This document shows positions 6,967-15,259 of a stretch of DNA of 64,000 nucleotides, in pieces. The notes under the pieces are model-generated. The model was not told where the DNA came from and did not search any database. It saw only the letters and a list, made by a program, of their open reading frames with translations. This DNA is from TMP-86 sp031394735. Its GTDB lineage: Bacteria > Pseudomonadota > Gammaproteobacteria > Steroidobacterales > Steroidobacteraceae. A program made the translations under genes and the position numbers. The stretch lies in contig JANMXI010000287.1 of the NCBI GenBank assembly GCA_031394735.1, positions 1-64,000 of the forward strand, given 5' to 3'. The stretch's first letter is position 1; each line of letters starts with the position of its first letter.

Positions 6967-7665
6967 CTAGCGTGTTGCTCGCGAAGGGTGGCGTTCTGCG
7001 GCGCCGATCGCTATCTTCTCGCGCATCGCGGCGATCGTTTTTGCGTAGTCGCTGCTGCCGAAGATGGCGGAGCCAGAAACGAAGGTGTCTGCGCCAGCGC
7101 GGGCGATTTCTTGCGCGTTGTCTACTTTGACGCCACCATCGATTTCGAGTCGTACGTCGCGGCCGCTTTCCTCGATGCGTGCTCGAGCTTCGGACAGCTT
7201 CGACAGTGCTGCCGGAATGAACTGCTGGCCGCCGAAGCCCGGGTTCACTGACATGATCAACACCAGATCGATTTTATCCAGGACATAATCCAGCCAGTTC
7301 AGCGGCGTCGCGGGATTGAAGACGAGGCCGGGTTTACAGCCCGAGTCGCGAATCAATTGGATGGTGCGGTCGACGTGATGCGTCGCTTCCGGATGAAAGC
7401 TGATGTAGGTCGCGCCGGCGTTGGCGAAGTCGGGCACGAGGCGGTCGACGGGCGAGACCATCAAATGCACGTCGATGGGTGCGCTCACTCCAGCCTTGCG
7501 CAAGGCCTCACACACCAACGGTCCGATGGTGAGATTGGGAACGTAGTGATTGTCCATGACGTCGAAATGAACCCAGTCGGCGCCGGACGAGAGCACCGTT
7601 TTGACCTCTTCTCCGAGGCGGGCAAAATCGGCGGACAGTATCGAAGGAGCAATGATTACAGCCAT
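6967..7665 (-). CDS. rpe: Ribulose-phosphate 3-epimerase
   Basis: Rpe interconverts ribulose-5-phosphate and xylulose-5-phosphate. The 232-residue protein is a TIM barrel with APSILSADFARLG at the N-terminus, the metal-binding HFDVMDNHYVPN, LVLIMSVNPGFGGQ and the phosphate-binding EIDGGVKVDN. The length is slightly above the usual 225 because of a short C-terminal extension. It is convergent with the CRP-family gene and 12 bases downstream of djlA, with which it may share a transcript. Confidence 0.96.
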   Translation of the reverse strand: MAVIIAPSILSADFARLGEEVKTVLSSGADWVHFDVMDNHYVPNLTIGPLVCEALRKAGVSAPIDVHLMVSPVDRLVPDFANAGATYISFHPEATHHVDRTIQLIRDSGCKPGLVFNPATPLNWLDYVLDKIDLVLIMSVNPGFGGQQFIPAALSKLSEARARIEESGRDVRLEIDGGVKVDNAQEIARAGADTFVSGSAIFGSSDYAKTIAAMREKIAIGAAERHPSRATR

Positions 7666-7677
7666 AGAGCAGCAGTA

Positions 7678-8478
7678 TCACCGGAGGCCGCGCGCGGCGC
7701 AAATGGCCTCGTATGCCTCCTGAATTCGCTGCGTCTTTTCCTTGGCGACCTCCGCCATCGACTCGGGCAGGCCGTTCGCCACGAGCTTGTCCGGATGATG
7801 CCGGCTCATCTGCCGGCGATAGGCTTTTTTGAATTCCTGATCGCTCGCGCTCGCCGCAACTTCCAACTCCTGGTAAGCGTCAGCCAATGCGGAGGGGCGC
7901 GAATAGGTCGCACCGGATTGTTGCCGGGATCCGGCGCGCGCCTGATATTGCGCGCGCAGGATGGCCTCCATGTGCACGAATTCCAGACCCGTCAATCCGA
8001 GACGATCGGCGGTGCGCGCCAGAATCGTGTGCGCGGCACCGGATGCGCCGTTGCCCAGAATGGCGGCACGCAATTGCAGTTCGACGAACACTCGCATCAG
8101 GTCATGCCGCGTGCCGCACGCCTCTCGCAATTCCTCAACGGCGCGATCCGCGTCGAACGCCGGTGCCTTGCCCTGCCGGAAGAAATCGATGGCGAAGCTG
8201 ACCTGCTCCGGTCCGAGCTTCAATTCCTGCATCAGATGCCGCGCCGCCTGAATCTCGGATTCCGATACGCGACCGTCGGATTTGGCGATGTGGCCCATCA
8301 GCGTAAACGTGGCACGGAAAAACACTTCCGACACCGCCGGCGAAGCGGCGCGACCGCTGCCGCCGCCGAATCCCGCACTCAACATTTGCCCGATGAGCGC
8401 GCCCAGCAACAAACCCAGGATATTGTGGGTCAGCAGCAGCCCAAGGACTGCGCCGAAGAAGGCGCCCTGCCATGTCAT
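7678..8478 (-). CDS. djlA: DjlA-like membrane-anchored co-chaperone
   Basis: The product of about 266 residues has an N-terminal hydrophobic, glycine-rich transmembrane segment (GAFFGAVLGLLLTHNILGLL), a TerB-like helical domain in the middle, and a C-terminal J domain with the HPD motif (RHHPDKL). This is the architecture of DjlA, an inner-membrane DnaJ-type partner of DnaK. The ATG at 8478 is chosen so that the protein starts with the membrane segment, as in DjlA; an upstream TTG at 8511 is also in frame. It lies divergent to purC. Confidence 0.9.
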   Translation of the reverse strand: MTWQGAFFGAVLGLLLTHNILGLLLGALIGQMLSAGFGGGSGRAASPAVSEVFFRATFTLMGHIAKSDGRVSESEIQAARHLMQELKLGPEQVSFAIDFFRQGKAPAFDADRAVEELREACGTRHDLMRVFVELQLRAAILGNGASGAAHTILARTADRLGLTGLEFVHMEAILRAQYQARAGSRQQSGATYSRPSALADAYQELEVAASASDQEFKKAYRRQMSRHHPDKLVANGLPESMAEVAKEKTQRIQEAYEAICAARGLR

Positions 8479-8560
8479 CTGCGTTGACCTGCGTAGCCCG
8501 GACGCCCACAATAACTTGCTTTCATCGCGACCATGTTAGCAAGTAAACGGTAATCCACGC

Positions 8561-9460
8561 ATGTCACAGGTTCGCTCCCTCCCGCCGCTGTTCGAATCGA
8601 ACCTGCGATCCCTGAAGAAAATCCACCAGGGCAAGGTGCGCGACATCTACGATGTCGATGCGCACCACCTGCTCATCGTCACCACCGACCGGTTGTCGGC
8701 ATTCGATGTGATCATGCGCGAACCGATTCCGTTCAAAGGAGCGGTGCTCACGGAAATCTCCCTGTTCTGGTTCCACAAAACGCAGCACATCGTTCCCAAT
8801 CATCTGTCCACGCTTCGCGTCGAAGACATCATCACCGACCCGGCGGAGCTGGCGCAGTTGCAGGGGCGCGCCATGGTGGTCAAAAAATTGCGCGCGCTGC
8901 CCGTCGAAGCCGTCGTACGCGGCTATTTGATCGGCTCCGGATGGAAGGACTATCAGCGCAGCAGCGCCATCTGCGGCGTGCCGCTTCCGGCCGGATTGCA
9001 GATGGCGGATCGTCTGCCCGAGGCCATCTTCACGCCGGCATCGAAGGCTCCGGCCGGTCAGCACGACGAGAACATCGATTTCGCGACCGTCGAAGCCACC
9101 ATCGGCAAGGACAATGCCGTGCGCATGCGCGCGGTCTCACTCGAGCTGTATCATTTTGCTGCTGCCTACGCGAGCACGCGCGGCATCATCATCGCCGACA
9201 CGAAATTTGAATTCGGCCTCGATGAGGCCGGCACGCTCACCCTCATCGACGAGGCTCTGACGCCGGATTCCTCGCGCTTCTGGCCCGTTCAATCCTACCG
9301 GCCGGGGACAAGTCCGCCGAGTTTCGACAAGCAGTTCGTGCGCGACTATCTGGAATCCTTGCATTGGAACAAGCAGCCGCCACCCCCGCCGCTCCCCGCC
9401 GACATCGTCGAGCGAACCAGCGAGAACTACCGCAAGGGCCTGGCGCTACTGACCGCGTAA
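8561..9460 (+). CDS. purC: SAICAR synthase, long type
   Basis: PurC joins CAIR and aspartate in purine synthesis. The 299-residue protein carries the nucleotide-binding GKVRDIYDVD near residue 25, VVRGYLIGSGWKDYQ, and ADTKFEFGLDE. At 299 residues it is the long form resembling yeast Ade1, rather than the 237-residue E. coli form. It overlaps the 3' end of the convergent BtuF-like gene by 15 bases. purE and purK lie 4 kb further on the same strand but not in the same operon. Confidence 0.96.
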   Translation: MSQVRSLPPLFESNLRSLKKIHQGKVRDIYDVDAHHLLIVTTDRLSAFDVIMREPIPFKGAVLTEISLFWFHKTQHIVPNHLSTLRVEDIITDPAELAQLQGRAMVVKKLRALPVEAVVRGYLIGSGWKDYQRSSAICGVPLPAGLQMADRLPEAIFTPASKAPAGQHDENIDFATVEATIGKDNAVRMRAVSLELYHFAAAYASTRGIIIADTKFEFGLDEAGTLTLIDEALTPDSSRFWPVQSYRPGTSPPSFDKQFVRDYLESLHWNKQPPPPPLPADIVERTSENYRKGLALLTA

Positions 9461-10243
9461 CGACCAGGCGGCGATATGCGCGTGCAGGGCTTGCACGCCT
9501 TCGGTGAGCGCCGCCGGCCCGGGCTGCAGGATGATGGGCGATTTGATCTCATGCAATTCGCCGTCGCGCACAGCCGGCACTGCCTGCCAGCCGGCGCGTG
9601 TCGCCACCGACGCAGGTTTAAATTTTTTGCCGCACCAGGAGCCGAAGATGATGTCGGGCGCTCGCCGCGGCACTTCCAGCGCATCGGCGATGATGCGGTT
9701 CTTCCCCAAGGATTCGCGCGCGAGCTCCGGGAAACAATCGATCCCGCCGGCAATCTCCACCAGTTCCGACACCCAGCGGATGCCGGAGATCTGCGGCACA
9801 TCCCATTCCTCGAAATACACGCGCGGGCGGCGCGGCAACGCGGCTGCAGCGACAGCGATCACGTCCAGCCCGCGTTGCAGATCGGCGGCAAGCAGTGCCG
9901 CCTTGGCCTCGCAGCCGATCAGGCCGCCGAGTGTGCGGATCATGCGAAAAATCTCCGCGACACTGCGATGGTTGAATACATGCACTTCGATGCCCTCGCG
10001 CACCAGCGCTGCCGCAATGTCGGCCTGCAGATCCGAGAATCCGAGCACAAGGTCGGGCTGCAACGCCACGATCTTGTCGATCTTCGCGCTGGTGAATGCG
10101 GACACGCGCGGCTTTTCCTTGCGGGCGCGGGCCGGGCGTACCGTGAAGCCGGAAATCCCCACGATTCGCCAATCTTCCCCGAGCAGATAGAGGGTTTCGG
10201 TGGTTTCTTCGGTCAGACAAACGATACGGTGCGCGTAATTCAC
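9446..10243 (-). CDS. BtuF-like helical-backbone metal/cobalamin-binding protein without signal peptide
   Basis: The 265-residue product matches the periplasmic-binding fold of BtuF/FepB type: RIVCLTEETTETLYLLGE opens lobe one, KIDKIVALQPDLVLGFSDLQ is the usual linking segment, and SPIILQPGPAALTEGV closes lobe two. BtuF-type proteins normally deliver vitamin B12 or iron chelates to an ABC importer. Here no signal peptide and no importer genes are visible, as in the soluble 'cobalamin-binding protein' group of many proteobacteria. The start is a GTG at 10243 with a weak ribosome site. Confidence 0.8.
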   Translation of the reverse strand: MNYAHRIVCLTEETTETLYLLGEDWRIVGISGFTVRPARARKEKPRVSAFTSAKIDKIVALQPDLVLGFSDLQADIAAALVREGIEVHVFNHRSVAEIFRMIRTLGGLIGCEAKAALLAADLQRGLDVIAVAAAALPRRPRVYFEEWDVPQISGIRWVSELVEIAGGIDCFPELARESLGKNRIIADALEVPRRAPDIIFGSWCGKKFKPASVATRAGWQAVPAVRDGELHEIKSPIILQPGPAALTEGVQALHAHIAAWSLRGQ

Positions 10244-10288
10244 CGTCTGATCTTGCCATAGCGCGGCGCGCGTGTAAGCTTGCCCCGA

Positions 10289-11593
10289 ATGTCATCCTGG
10301 CTGCATCGAATCGAGCGCTCGTTGTTCATCGACTCGCGCTCGATGCACGGACCTGCAGGCATCGTCTTGCGGATCTTGCGCTTCCCGGCCGCGCTGCTGC
10401 GCGACTGGCTGAGCGGCGAACTCAACATGCGCGCCATGAGTCTGGTGTACACCACCCTGCTCTCCCTAGTGCCACTGATGGCCTTCAGCTTCTCCATCCT
10501 GAAAGGTCTCGGGGCGCACGGCGATCTGGAGCTGTTCGTGTTCGAGTTCTTCCGCCCGATGGGCGCCGCGGCCGGACAATTGACCACGCGCGTCATGGGC
10601 TTCGTCGAAAACGTTCGCGGCGGCGTGCTGGGCTCCATCGGGCTCGCCTTCCTGCTCTACACCGTCATCACGACGATTCAGAAGGTCGAGGAGAGCTTCA
10701 ATTTCGTGTGGCGCGTCGAACGGCCGCGCAGCTGGGCGCGCCGCCTGAGCGAATACATCAGCGTAATGATCATCGGCCCCATTCTCATGGTCGCGGCGCT
10801 GGGGCTGCTCGCCTCGGCGGAAAACACCGCGCTGGCGCAATGGCTGCAGAACCGCGCCGGCATCGGGTCGGCCATGCAGGTGCTGTCACAACTGGGCCCC
10901 TACCTGATCGTGGCCGTCGTCTTCACCTTTTTGTATTCGTTCATCCCCAACACGCGCGTGAAATTCATTCCTGCGCTGATCGGCGGCGTGACGTCAGGCG
11001 TGTTGTGGGCCCTGGTGGGCAAGATCTTTGCCGCCTTCATCGCCTACTCCGCGCAGATGGTGGCGATCTACACAGGCTTTGCCTTCGTGCTCACCGCGCT
11101 GATCTGGATCTATCTGAACTGGCTGATCCTGCTGATCGGCGTGCAGCTATCCTTCTACGTGCAATACCCGCAGTACCTGCGGCACGGTCACGAACCACTC
11201 GAATTGACGGGCAGCATGTTCGAGCATCTGGGATTGTCGGTGATGCAGTTGATCGGTCGCGACTATGCGGACGGCAAAAGCTATTGGACCGGCAACCGAC
11301 TGGCGCAGGCTTTGGATGTGCCCAGCGCAGCTCTGGCGCCCGTGCTCGCCTCCCTGGAATGCGCGAATATCATCGTCGCCACCGAACAGGAGCATTGGCT
11401 GCCGGCGCGCGCGATGGAAACCATTGCGCTTGCGGACATCCTCACCGCGGTTCGCTCCAACCGGCCCGGACGCATCGCGGTGTCGGCAACCGCGACACCC
11501 GCGGCGGATGCCTTGATGTTGGAGCTCGAGGACGCGGTACGCGAAAGACTTCGCTCGCGCACGCTCAAGGACCTCATCGAGCCTCCGGCTTAA
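10289..11593 (+). CDS. yihY: YihY/virulence-factor BrkB family inner-membrane protein
   Basis: The product of about 434 residues has six membrane segments in its first 290 residues, with family features NMRAMSLVYTTLLSLVPLMAFSF, GLAFLLYTVITTIQKVEESFN and GGVTSGVLWALVGKIF. It was once called RNase BN, but that activity belongs to a different protein, so function is unknown. A soluble C-terminal part of about 140 residues looks like a winged-helix region. An in-frame TTG lies nine bases upstream of the ATG chosen here. The gene is convergent with pmbA. Confidence 0.93.
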   Translation: MSSWLHRIERSLFIDSRSMHGPAGIVLRILRFPAALLRDWLSGELNMRAMSLVYTTLLSLVPLMAFSFSILKGLGAHGDLELFVFEFFRPMGAAAGQLTTRVMGFVENVRGGVLGSIGLAFLLYTVITTIQKVEESFNFVWRVERPRSWARRLSEYISVMIIGPILMVAALGLLASAENTALAQWLQNRAGIGSAMQVLSQLGPYLIVAVVFTFLYSFIPNTRVKFIPALIGGVTSGVLWALVGKIFAAFIAYSAQMVAIYTGFAFVLTALIWIYLNWLILLIGVQLSFYVQYPQYLRHGHEPLELTGSMFEHLGLSVMQLIGRDYADGKSYWTGNRLAQALDVPSAALAPVLASLECANIIVATEQEHWLPARAMETIALADILTAVRSNRPGRIAVSATATPAADALMLELEDAVRERLRSRTLKDLIEPPA

Positions 11594-11620
11594 AGTCCGC
11601 ACCGCGTAGGGCGGACGAGA

Positions 11621-12973
11621 TCACTCACCGGCGATGGTCATTTCCTCGAGCAGAATCGACCCCGTGCGAATGCTGCCGCGGACATCCACGTCATCACCGA
11701 TGCTCGCGATCGTGCGCAGCATCTGCTTTAGATTGCCCGCGATCGTCACCTCGGCGACCGGATACTGCAGCTCGCCATTCTCGACCCAGAATCCGGCCGC
11801 GCCGCGCGAATAGTCACCGGTGATCGGGTTCACGCCCTGCCCCATCAATTCTCCCACCAACAACCCCGTGCCCAGCCGCTTCAGCTGTGCCGGGAGCCCG
11901 CCGCCGTCGGTGCTCGAGACCAACAGATTGTGGGCACCGCCGGCATTGCCGGTGGTGGTCAACCCCAGTTTGCGGGCCGAGTAGCTCGACAAGATGTAGT
12001 GTTGCAACACGCCGTCGACCACCAGCTCACTGTCCTGCGTTGCCACGCCCTCGTCATCGAACGGCGCGCTCGCCAGCGCCTTGACGATATGGGGGCGTTC
12101 GCTGATGCGGATGTTGTGCGGAAACACCTGTTGCCCGGCGGCATTGAGCAGAAATGAGGATTCGCGGTACTGACTGCTGCCACGAATGGCGCCGAGGAAA
12201 TGCGCGATCAGACCGCGTGCGATCTCCGGCACGAACAACACCGGCGCGCGTCGGGTTGAAAGCTTTCGCGGCGCGAGGCGCGCCAGCGTACGCCGGGCGG
12301 CGGTCTCGCCGATGGATTGCGCACTTTGCAGATCGCGCCAGTCGCGCGCAGTGCTGTACCAATAGTCGCGCTGCATCTCATCGCCGCTGCCGGCAAGGAC
12401 CACGCAGCTCAATGAATGCGACGTGGTGGGGTACCCGCCGACGAAGCCATGCGTGTTGCCGTACACATGCAAACCACGGTGCGTGGAGAGCGAGGCGCCC
12501 TCCGAATTGTTGATGCGCGGGTCCACCGCGAGTGCTGCCGCTTCGCATTCACGGGCCAGTTCGATGGCGGCCGGCGCATCGATGTCCCAGGGATGCGCCA
12601 GGTCCAGATCCATGGCCCGGGTTTGCATCAGATTCGCATCCGCAAGTCCAGCGCAGATATCCTCCGCCGTGAATCGCGCGATGCTGCAGGCCTTGGCCAC
12701 GGTGGCGTGCACTGCCGCCGTGGAAAAGTCCGCGGTGCTGGCCGACGCCTTGCGTTGCCCGAAGTACACGGTCAGTCCCAGACTGCGGTCGCGCTGATGT
12801 TCCAGGGTTTCGATCTGACCCAGACGGACACCGATGGAAAGACCCGAATTCTGGCTGACCGCAGCCTCTGCCGCAGCAGCGCCGCGGGCACGCGCCTCCT
12901 CCAGGACCTGCGCGATGATGGTCTCCAAATCGGACGCGCTCAGCGGCGAAAGGCTTTGCGGCACTACGGCCAT
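11621..12973 (-). CDS. pmbA: Metalloprotease subunit PmbA (TldE)
   Basis: PmbA pairs with TldD to form a metalloprotease that degrades unfolded peptides and matures some peptide antibiotics. The 450-residue length equals that of E. coli PmbA. The N-terminal half has the SLGLTVYFGQRKASAST segment and the C-terminal half the glycine-rich NPITGDYSRGAAGFWVENGE region. It lacks the HExxH zinc motif, which TldD supplies (encoded at 17375-18817). It is divergent from yjgA, as in E. coli and Pseudomonas. Confidence 0.95.
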   Translation of the reverse strand: MAVVPQSLSPLSASDLETIIAQVLEEARARGAAAAEAAVSQNSGLSIGVRLGQIETLEHQRDRSLGLTVYFGQRKASASTADFSTAAVHATVAKACSIARFTAEDICAGLADANLMQTRAMDLDLAHPWDIDAPAAIELARECEAAALAVDPRINNSEGASLSTHRGLHVYGNTHGFVGGYPTTSHSLSCVVLAGSGDEMQRDYWYSTARDWRDLQSAQSIGETAARRTLARLAPRKLSTRRAPVLFVPEIARGLIAHFLGAIRGSSQYRESSFLLNAAGQQVFPHNIRISERPHIVKALASAPFDDEGVATQDSELVVDGVLQHYILSSYSARKLGLTTTGNAGGAHNLLVSSTDGGGLPAQLKRLGTGLLVGELMGQGVNPITGDYSRGAAGFWVENGELQYPVAEVTIAGNLKQMLRTIASIGDDVDVRGSIRTGSILLEEMTIAGE

Positions 12974-13043
12974 TGATTTCTCCTGAACTGCTTCTGCATC
13001 GCAAAATCACGATTCTACCGACCCGGGTGTTAGGATGGGGACA

Positions 13044-13544
13044 ATGACGAACGATGAAACCCTCGAACAGGAGCTGATCAGCAAAAGTGCGCGCAAGCGC
13101 GAGGCGACCGCGCTGCAGGAGCTCGGTGTGCAGCTGGCAGGCCTCCCTGATGCCGAAATGGGCAATTTGGAGCTGCCTGAGAACCTGGTGACGGCGCTCA
13201 AGGCGCTGCGACGACTGTCCTCCCGGGGGGCTCAAGTGCGCCAGCGGCAATACATTGGCAAGCTCATGCGTTCCATCGACCCCGAACCGGTGCTGGCCAA
13301 ACTGGCCGACCGCAAGCGCAAACATGACACGGAAATCCGGCACTTCCAGCGCATCGAACAATGGCGCGACCGGCTGCTCGAGGAACCCGACGGCACGCTC
13401 AAGGAGCTGCTGAAGGAACACCCGCGCGCCGATGGCGCGCTCCTGACCAAGCTTCTGGCCAAGATCGACCGCGAGCGGACCGAGCAGCGCTCGCCGGCCG
13501 GCACACGCGAGCTGTTCGCCTATCTACGACAGCTTATGGCCTGA
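13044..13544 (+). CDS. yjgA: YjgA/DarP-family ribosome-associated protein
   Basis: The protein of about 166 residues is a DUF615 member; E. coli YjgA (DarP) associates with late 50S assembly intermediates. Family marks are SKSARKREATALQELG at the N-terminus and RRQYIGKLMR-type text (RQRQYIGKLMRSID) in the middle. The second ATG (13044) is preferred because AGGATGGGG lies at a suitable distance; the first ATG at 13035 overlaps that site. The head-to-head pair with pmbA is conserved. Confidence 0.92.
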   Translation: MTNDETLEQELISKSARKREATALQELGVQLAGLPDAEMGNLELPENLVTALKALRRLSSRGAQVRQRQYIGKLMRSIDPEPVLAKLADRKRKHDTEIRHFQRIEQWRDRLLEEPDGTLKELLKEHPRADGALLTKLLAKIDRERTEQRSPAGTRELFAYLRQLMA

Positions 13545-13554
13545 CAGGCCTTTT
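13538..13554 (+). terminator. Small hairpin overlapping the yjgA stop codon
   Basis: GGCCT and AGGCC (13538-13542, 13546-13550) pair across a three-base loop and are followed by TTTT. The stem includes part of the yjgA stop codon. The five-base stem is short, so termination may be weak. Confidence 0.35.
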
Positions 13555-13568
13555 GATAGGATGCGTCG

Positions 13569-14060
13569 ATGAAACCGCTCGTTGGCATCATCATGGGATC
13601 CTCGTCTGATTGGGACACGATGCAGGCGGCCGACGACCTGCTGACGCAGCTGGGTGTGCCTCACGAAGTCAAGGTCGTCTCGGCGCACCGAACTCCCGAT
13701 CTGTTGTTCGACTACGCCTCGAGCGCGCGAGCGCGCGGCCTCAAGGTCATCATCGCCGGCGCCGGCGGCGCGGCCCATCTGCCGGGTATGACCGCAGCCA
13801 AGACCTCTTTGCCGGTGCTCGGCGTGCCGGTCCAGTCCAAAGCCCTCAACGGCATGGATTCACTGCTGTCCATCGCGCAGATGCCGGCGGGAATTCCGGT
13901 GGCGACCTTTGCCATCGGGGTGGCCGGCGCCAAGAATGCGGCCTTGTTCGCCGCCGCGATCCTGTCGCTCGAGCACGTCGATGTGCGCACCAAACTGGAT
14001 GAATTCCGACAATCGCAAACCCAGGCCGTGCTCGCCAAGCCCGATCCGCGACAATCTTGA
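13569..14060 (+). CDS. purE: N5-carboxyaminoimidazole ribonucleotide mutase
   Basis: PurE moves the carboxyl group of N5-CAIR to give CAIR. The 163-residue class I protein has the substrate loop GSSSDWDTM (about residues 11-19), VSAHRTP and GAGGAAHLPGM. The start has AGGATGCGTCG upstream. It overlaps purK by four bases (TTGA), so the two are translationally coupled. Confidence 0.97.
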   Translation: MKPLVGIIMGSSSDWDTMQAADDLLTQLGVPHEVKVVSAHRTPDLLFDYASSARARGLKVIIAGAGGAAHLPGMTAAKTSLPVLGVPVQSKALNGMDSLLSIAQMPAGIPVATFAIGVAGAKNAALFAAAILSLEHVDVRTKLDEFRQSQTQAVLAKPDPRQS

Positions 14061-15163
14061 GCAGCCGCGCACTGTCACGCGTCGGCGTCGTCGGGGCGGG
14101 CCAGCTTGGCCGGATGATGGCGCTCGCCGGTTACCCGCTGAACATCCGTTGCCACTTTCTGGATCGCAGCAGCGATGCGCCCGCCGCACAGGTTGCGCCG
14201 ATCCTGCTGGGAGAGCTGGCGGACCCGGCCAGACTGCGGCAACTGGCCGGCAACAGCGATGTGCTCACCTTCGATTGGGAGAACGTGCCGGCCGCCGCAT
14301 TGCAGTCGTTGCGTGGCCAGGTCCCCATCCGTCCCTCGGTGCGCGCGCTGTCGATCTCACAGGACCGGCTGCTCGAGAAGCGTTTGTTTACGCGGTTGCG
14401 CATTCCGGTGGCGCCACATGCAGCCATCGACAGCCTCGCCGATCTGACGCGCGCGTTGCGCACGCTGGGCGCACACGGAGTGCTGAAGACGCGGCGATTG
14501 GGGTATGACGGCAAGGGCCAGGTCCTGATCCGCAACGAACCGGAACACGCAGATGCGTGGCAAGCGCTTTGTGGTTCGCCGTTGATCTATGAACGCTTCA
14601 TGCCTTTCTCGCACGAGGTATCGCTGGTGGCGGCGCGCACGCCGCGCGGCCAGATCCAGTACTACCCGCTGGCGCGCAACACCCATCAGGGCGGAATTCT
14701 GCGCATCAGCATCGCACCGCACATCGAGCCCGCCGTCGAGAAGCGCGCGCGCCTCTACATGCGCCGCGTGCTCGAGAGCTTGAGCTATGTCGGCGTGCTC
14801 GCCATCGAGTTCTTCGTCGTGAACGGCAAGCTGATTGCCAATGAAATGGCACCGCGCGTTCATAATTCCGGGCATTGGACCATCGAGGGCTGTCCGTCGA
14901 GCCAGTTCGAGAATCATCTGCGCGCCATCTGCGGCCTGCCGCTGGGCGCAACGGGTGCCCTCGGCCATGCCGCCATGATCAATTTCATCGGCACCATGCC
15001 CGATCCGAGACGGTTGCTGCAGATCGGCGGATTGGCCTTCCACGATTATGGCAAGAAACCCCGTCCGGGCCGCAAACTCGGACATTGCACAATACTGTCG
15101 CAAACGCCGGCAGCCCGTGACCGGGCGCTGCGCCGGGCGTTGAAATTGATTCAATGGGCATGA
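14057..15163 (+). CDS. purK: N5-carboxyaminoimidazole ribonucleotide synthase
   Basis: PurK is an ATP-grasp enzyme that makes N5-CAIR from AIR and bicarbonate, feeding PurE. The 368-residue protein opens with the nucleotide-fold VGVVGAGQLGRMMALAG and has the ATP-grasp segments HGVLKTRRLGYDGKGQV and NEMAPRVHNSGHWTIEG. The TTG start at 14057 is chosen because it overlaps the purE stop in a TTGA arrangement and lies just before the conserved strand. Confidence 0.96.
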   Translation: MSSRALSRVGVVGAGQLGRMMALAGYPLNIRCHFLDRSSDAPAAQVAPILLGELADPARLRQLAGNSDVLTFDWENVPAAALQSLRGQVPIRPSVRALSISQDRLLEKRLFTRLRIPVAPHAAIDSLADLTRALRTLGAHGVLKTRRLGYDGKGQVLIRNEPEHADAWQALCGSPLIYERFMPFSHEVSLVAARTPRGQIQYYPLARNTHQGGILRISIAPHIEPAVEKRARLYMRRVLESLSYVGVLAIEFFVVNGKLIANEMAPRVHNSGHWTIEGCPSSQFENHLRAICGLPLGATGALGHAAMINFIGTMPDPRRLLQIGGLAFHDYGKKPRPGRKLGHCTILSQTPAARDRALRRALKLIQWA

Positions 15164-15259
15164 AATCTGACGCGAGCCTTGACCGGGGACGCGCAAATTC
15201 ACGTACCGTGCGCGAATCTTTGTAAAATGACCGGGGTTTCTTAAGGCTGGGACGAACGC

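Noticed and set aside
8588..8600. TTCGAATC-like text resembling a tRNA T loop
   Set aside because: It lies inside purC and no cloverleaf can be drawn around it.
11594..11617. GTCCGC/GCGGAC inverted repeat between yihY and pmbA
   Set aside because: Six-base stem with a ten-base loop and no T run; too weak to call a terminator.
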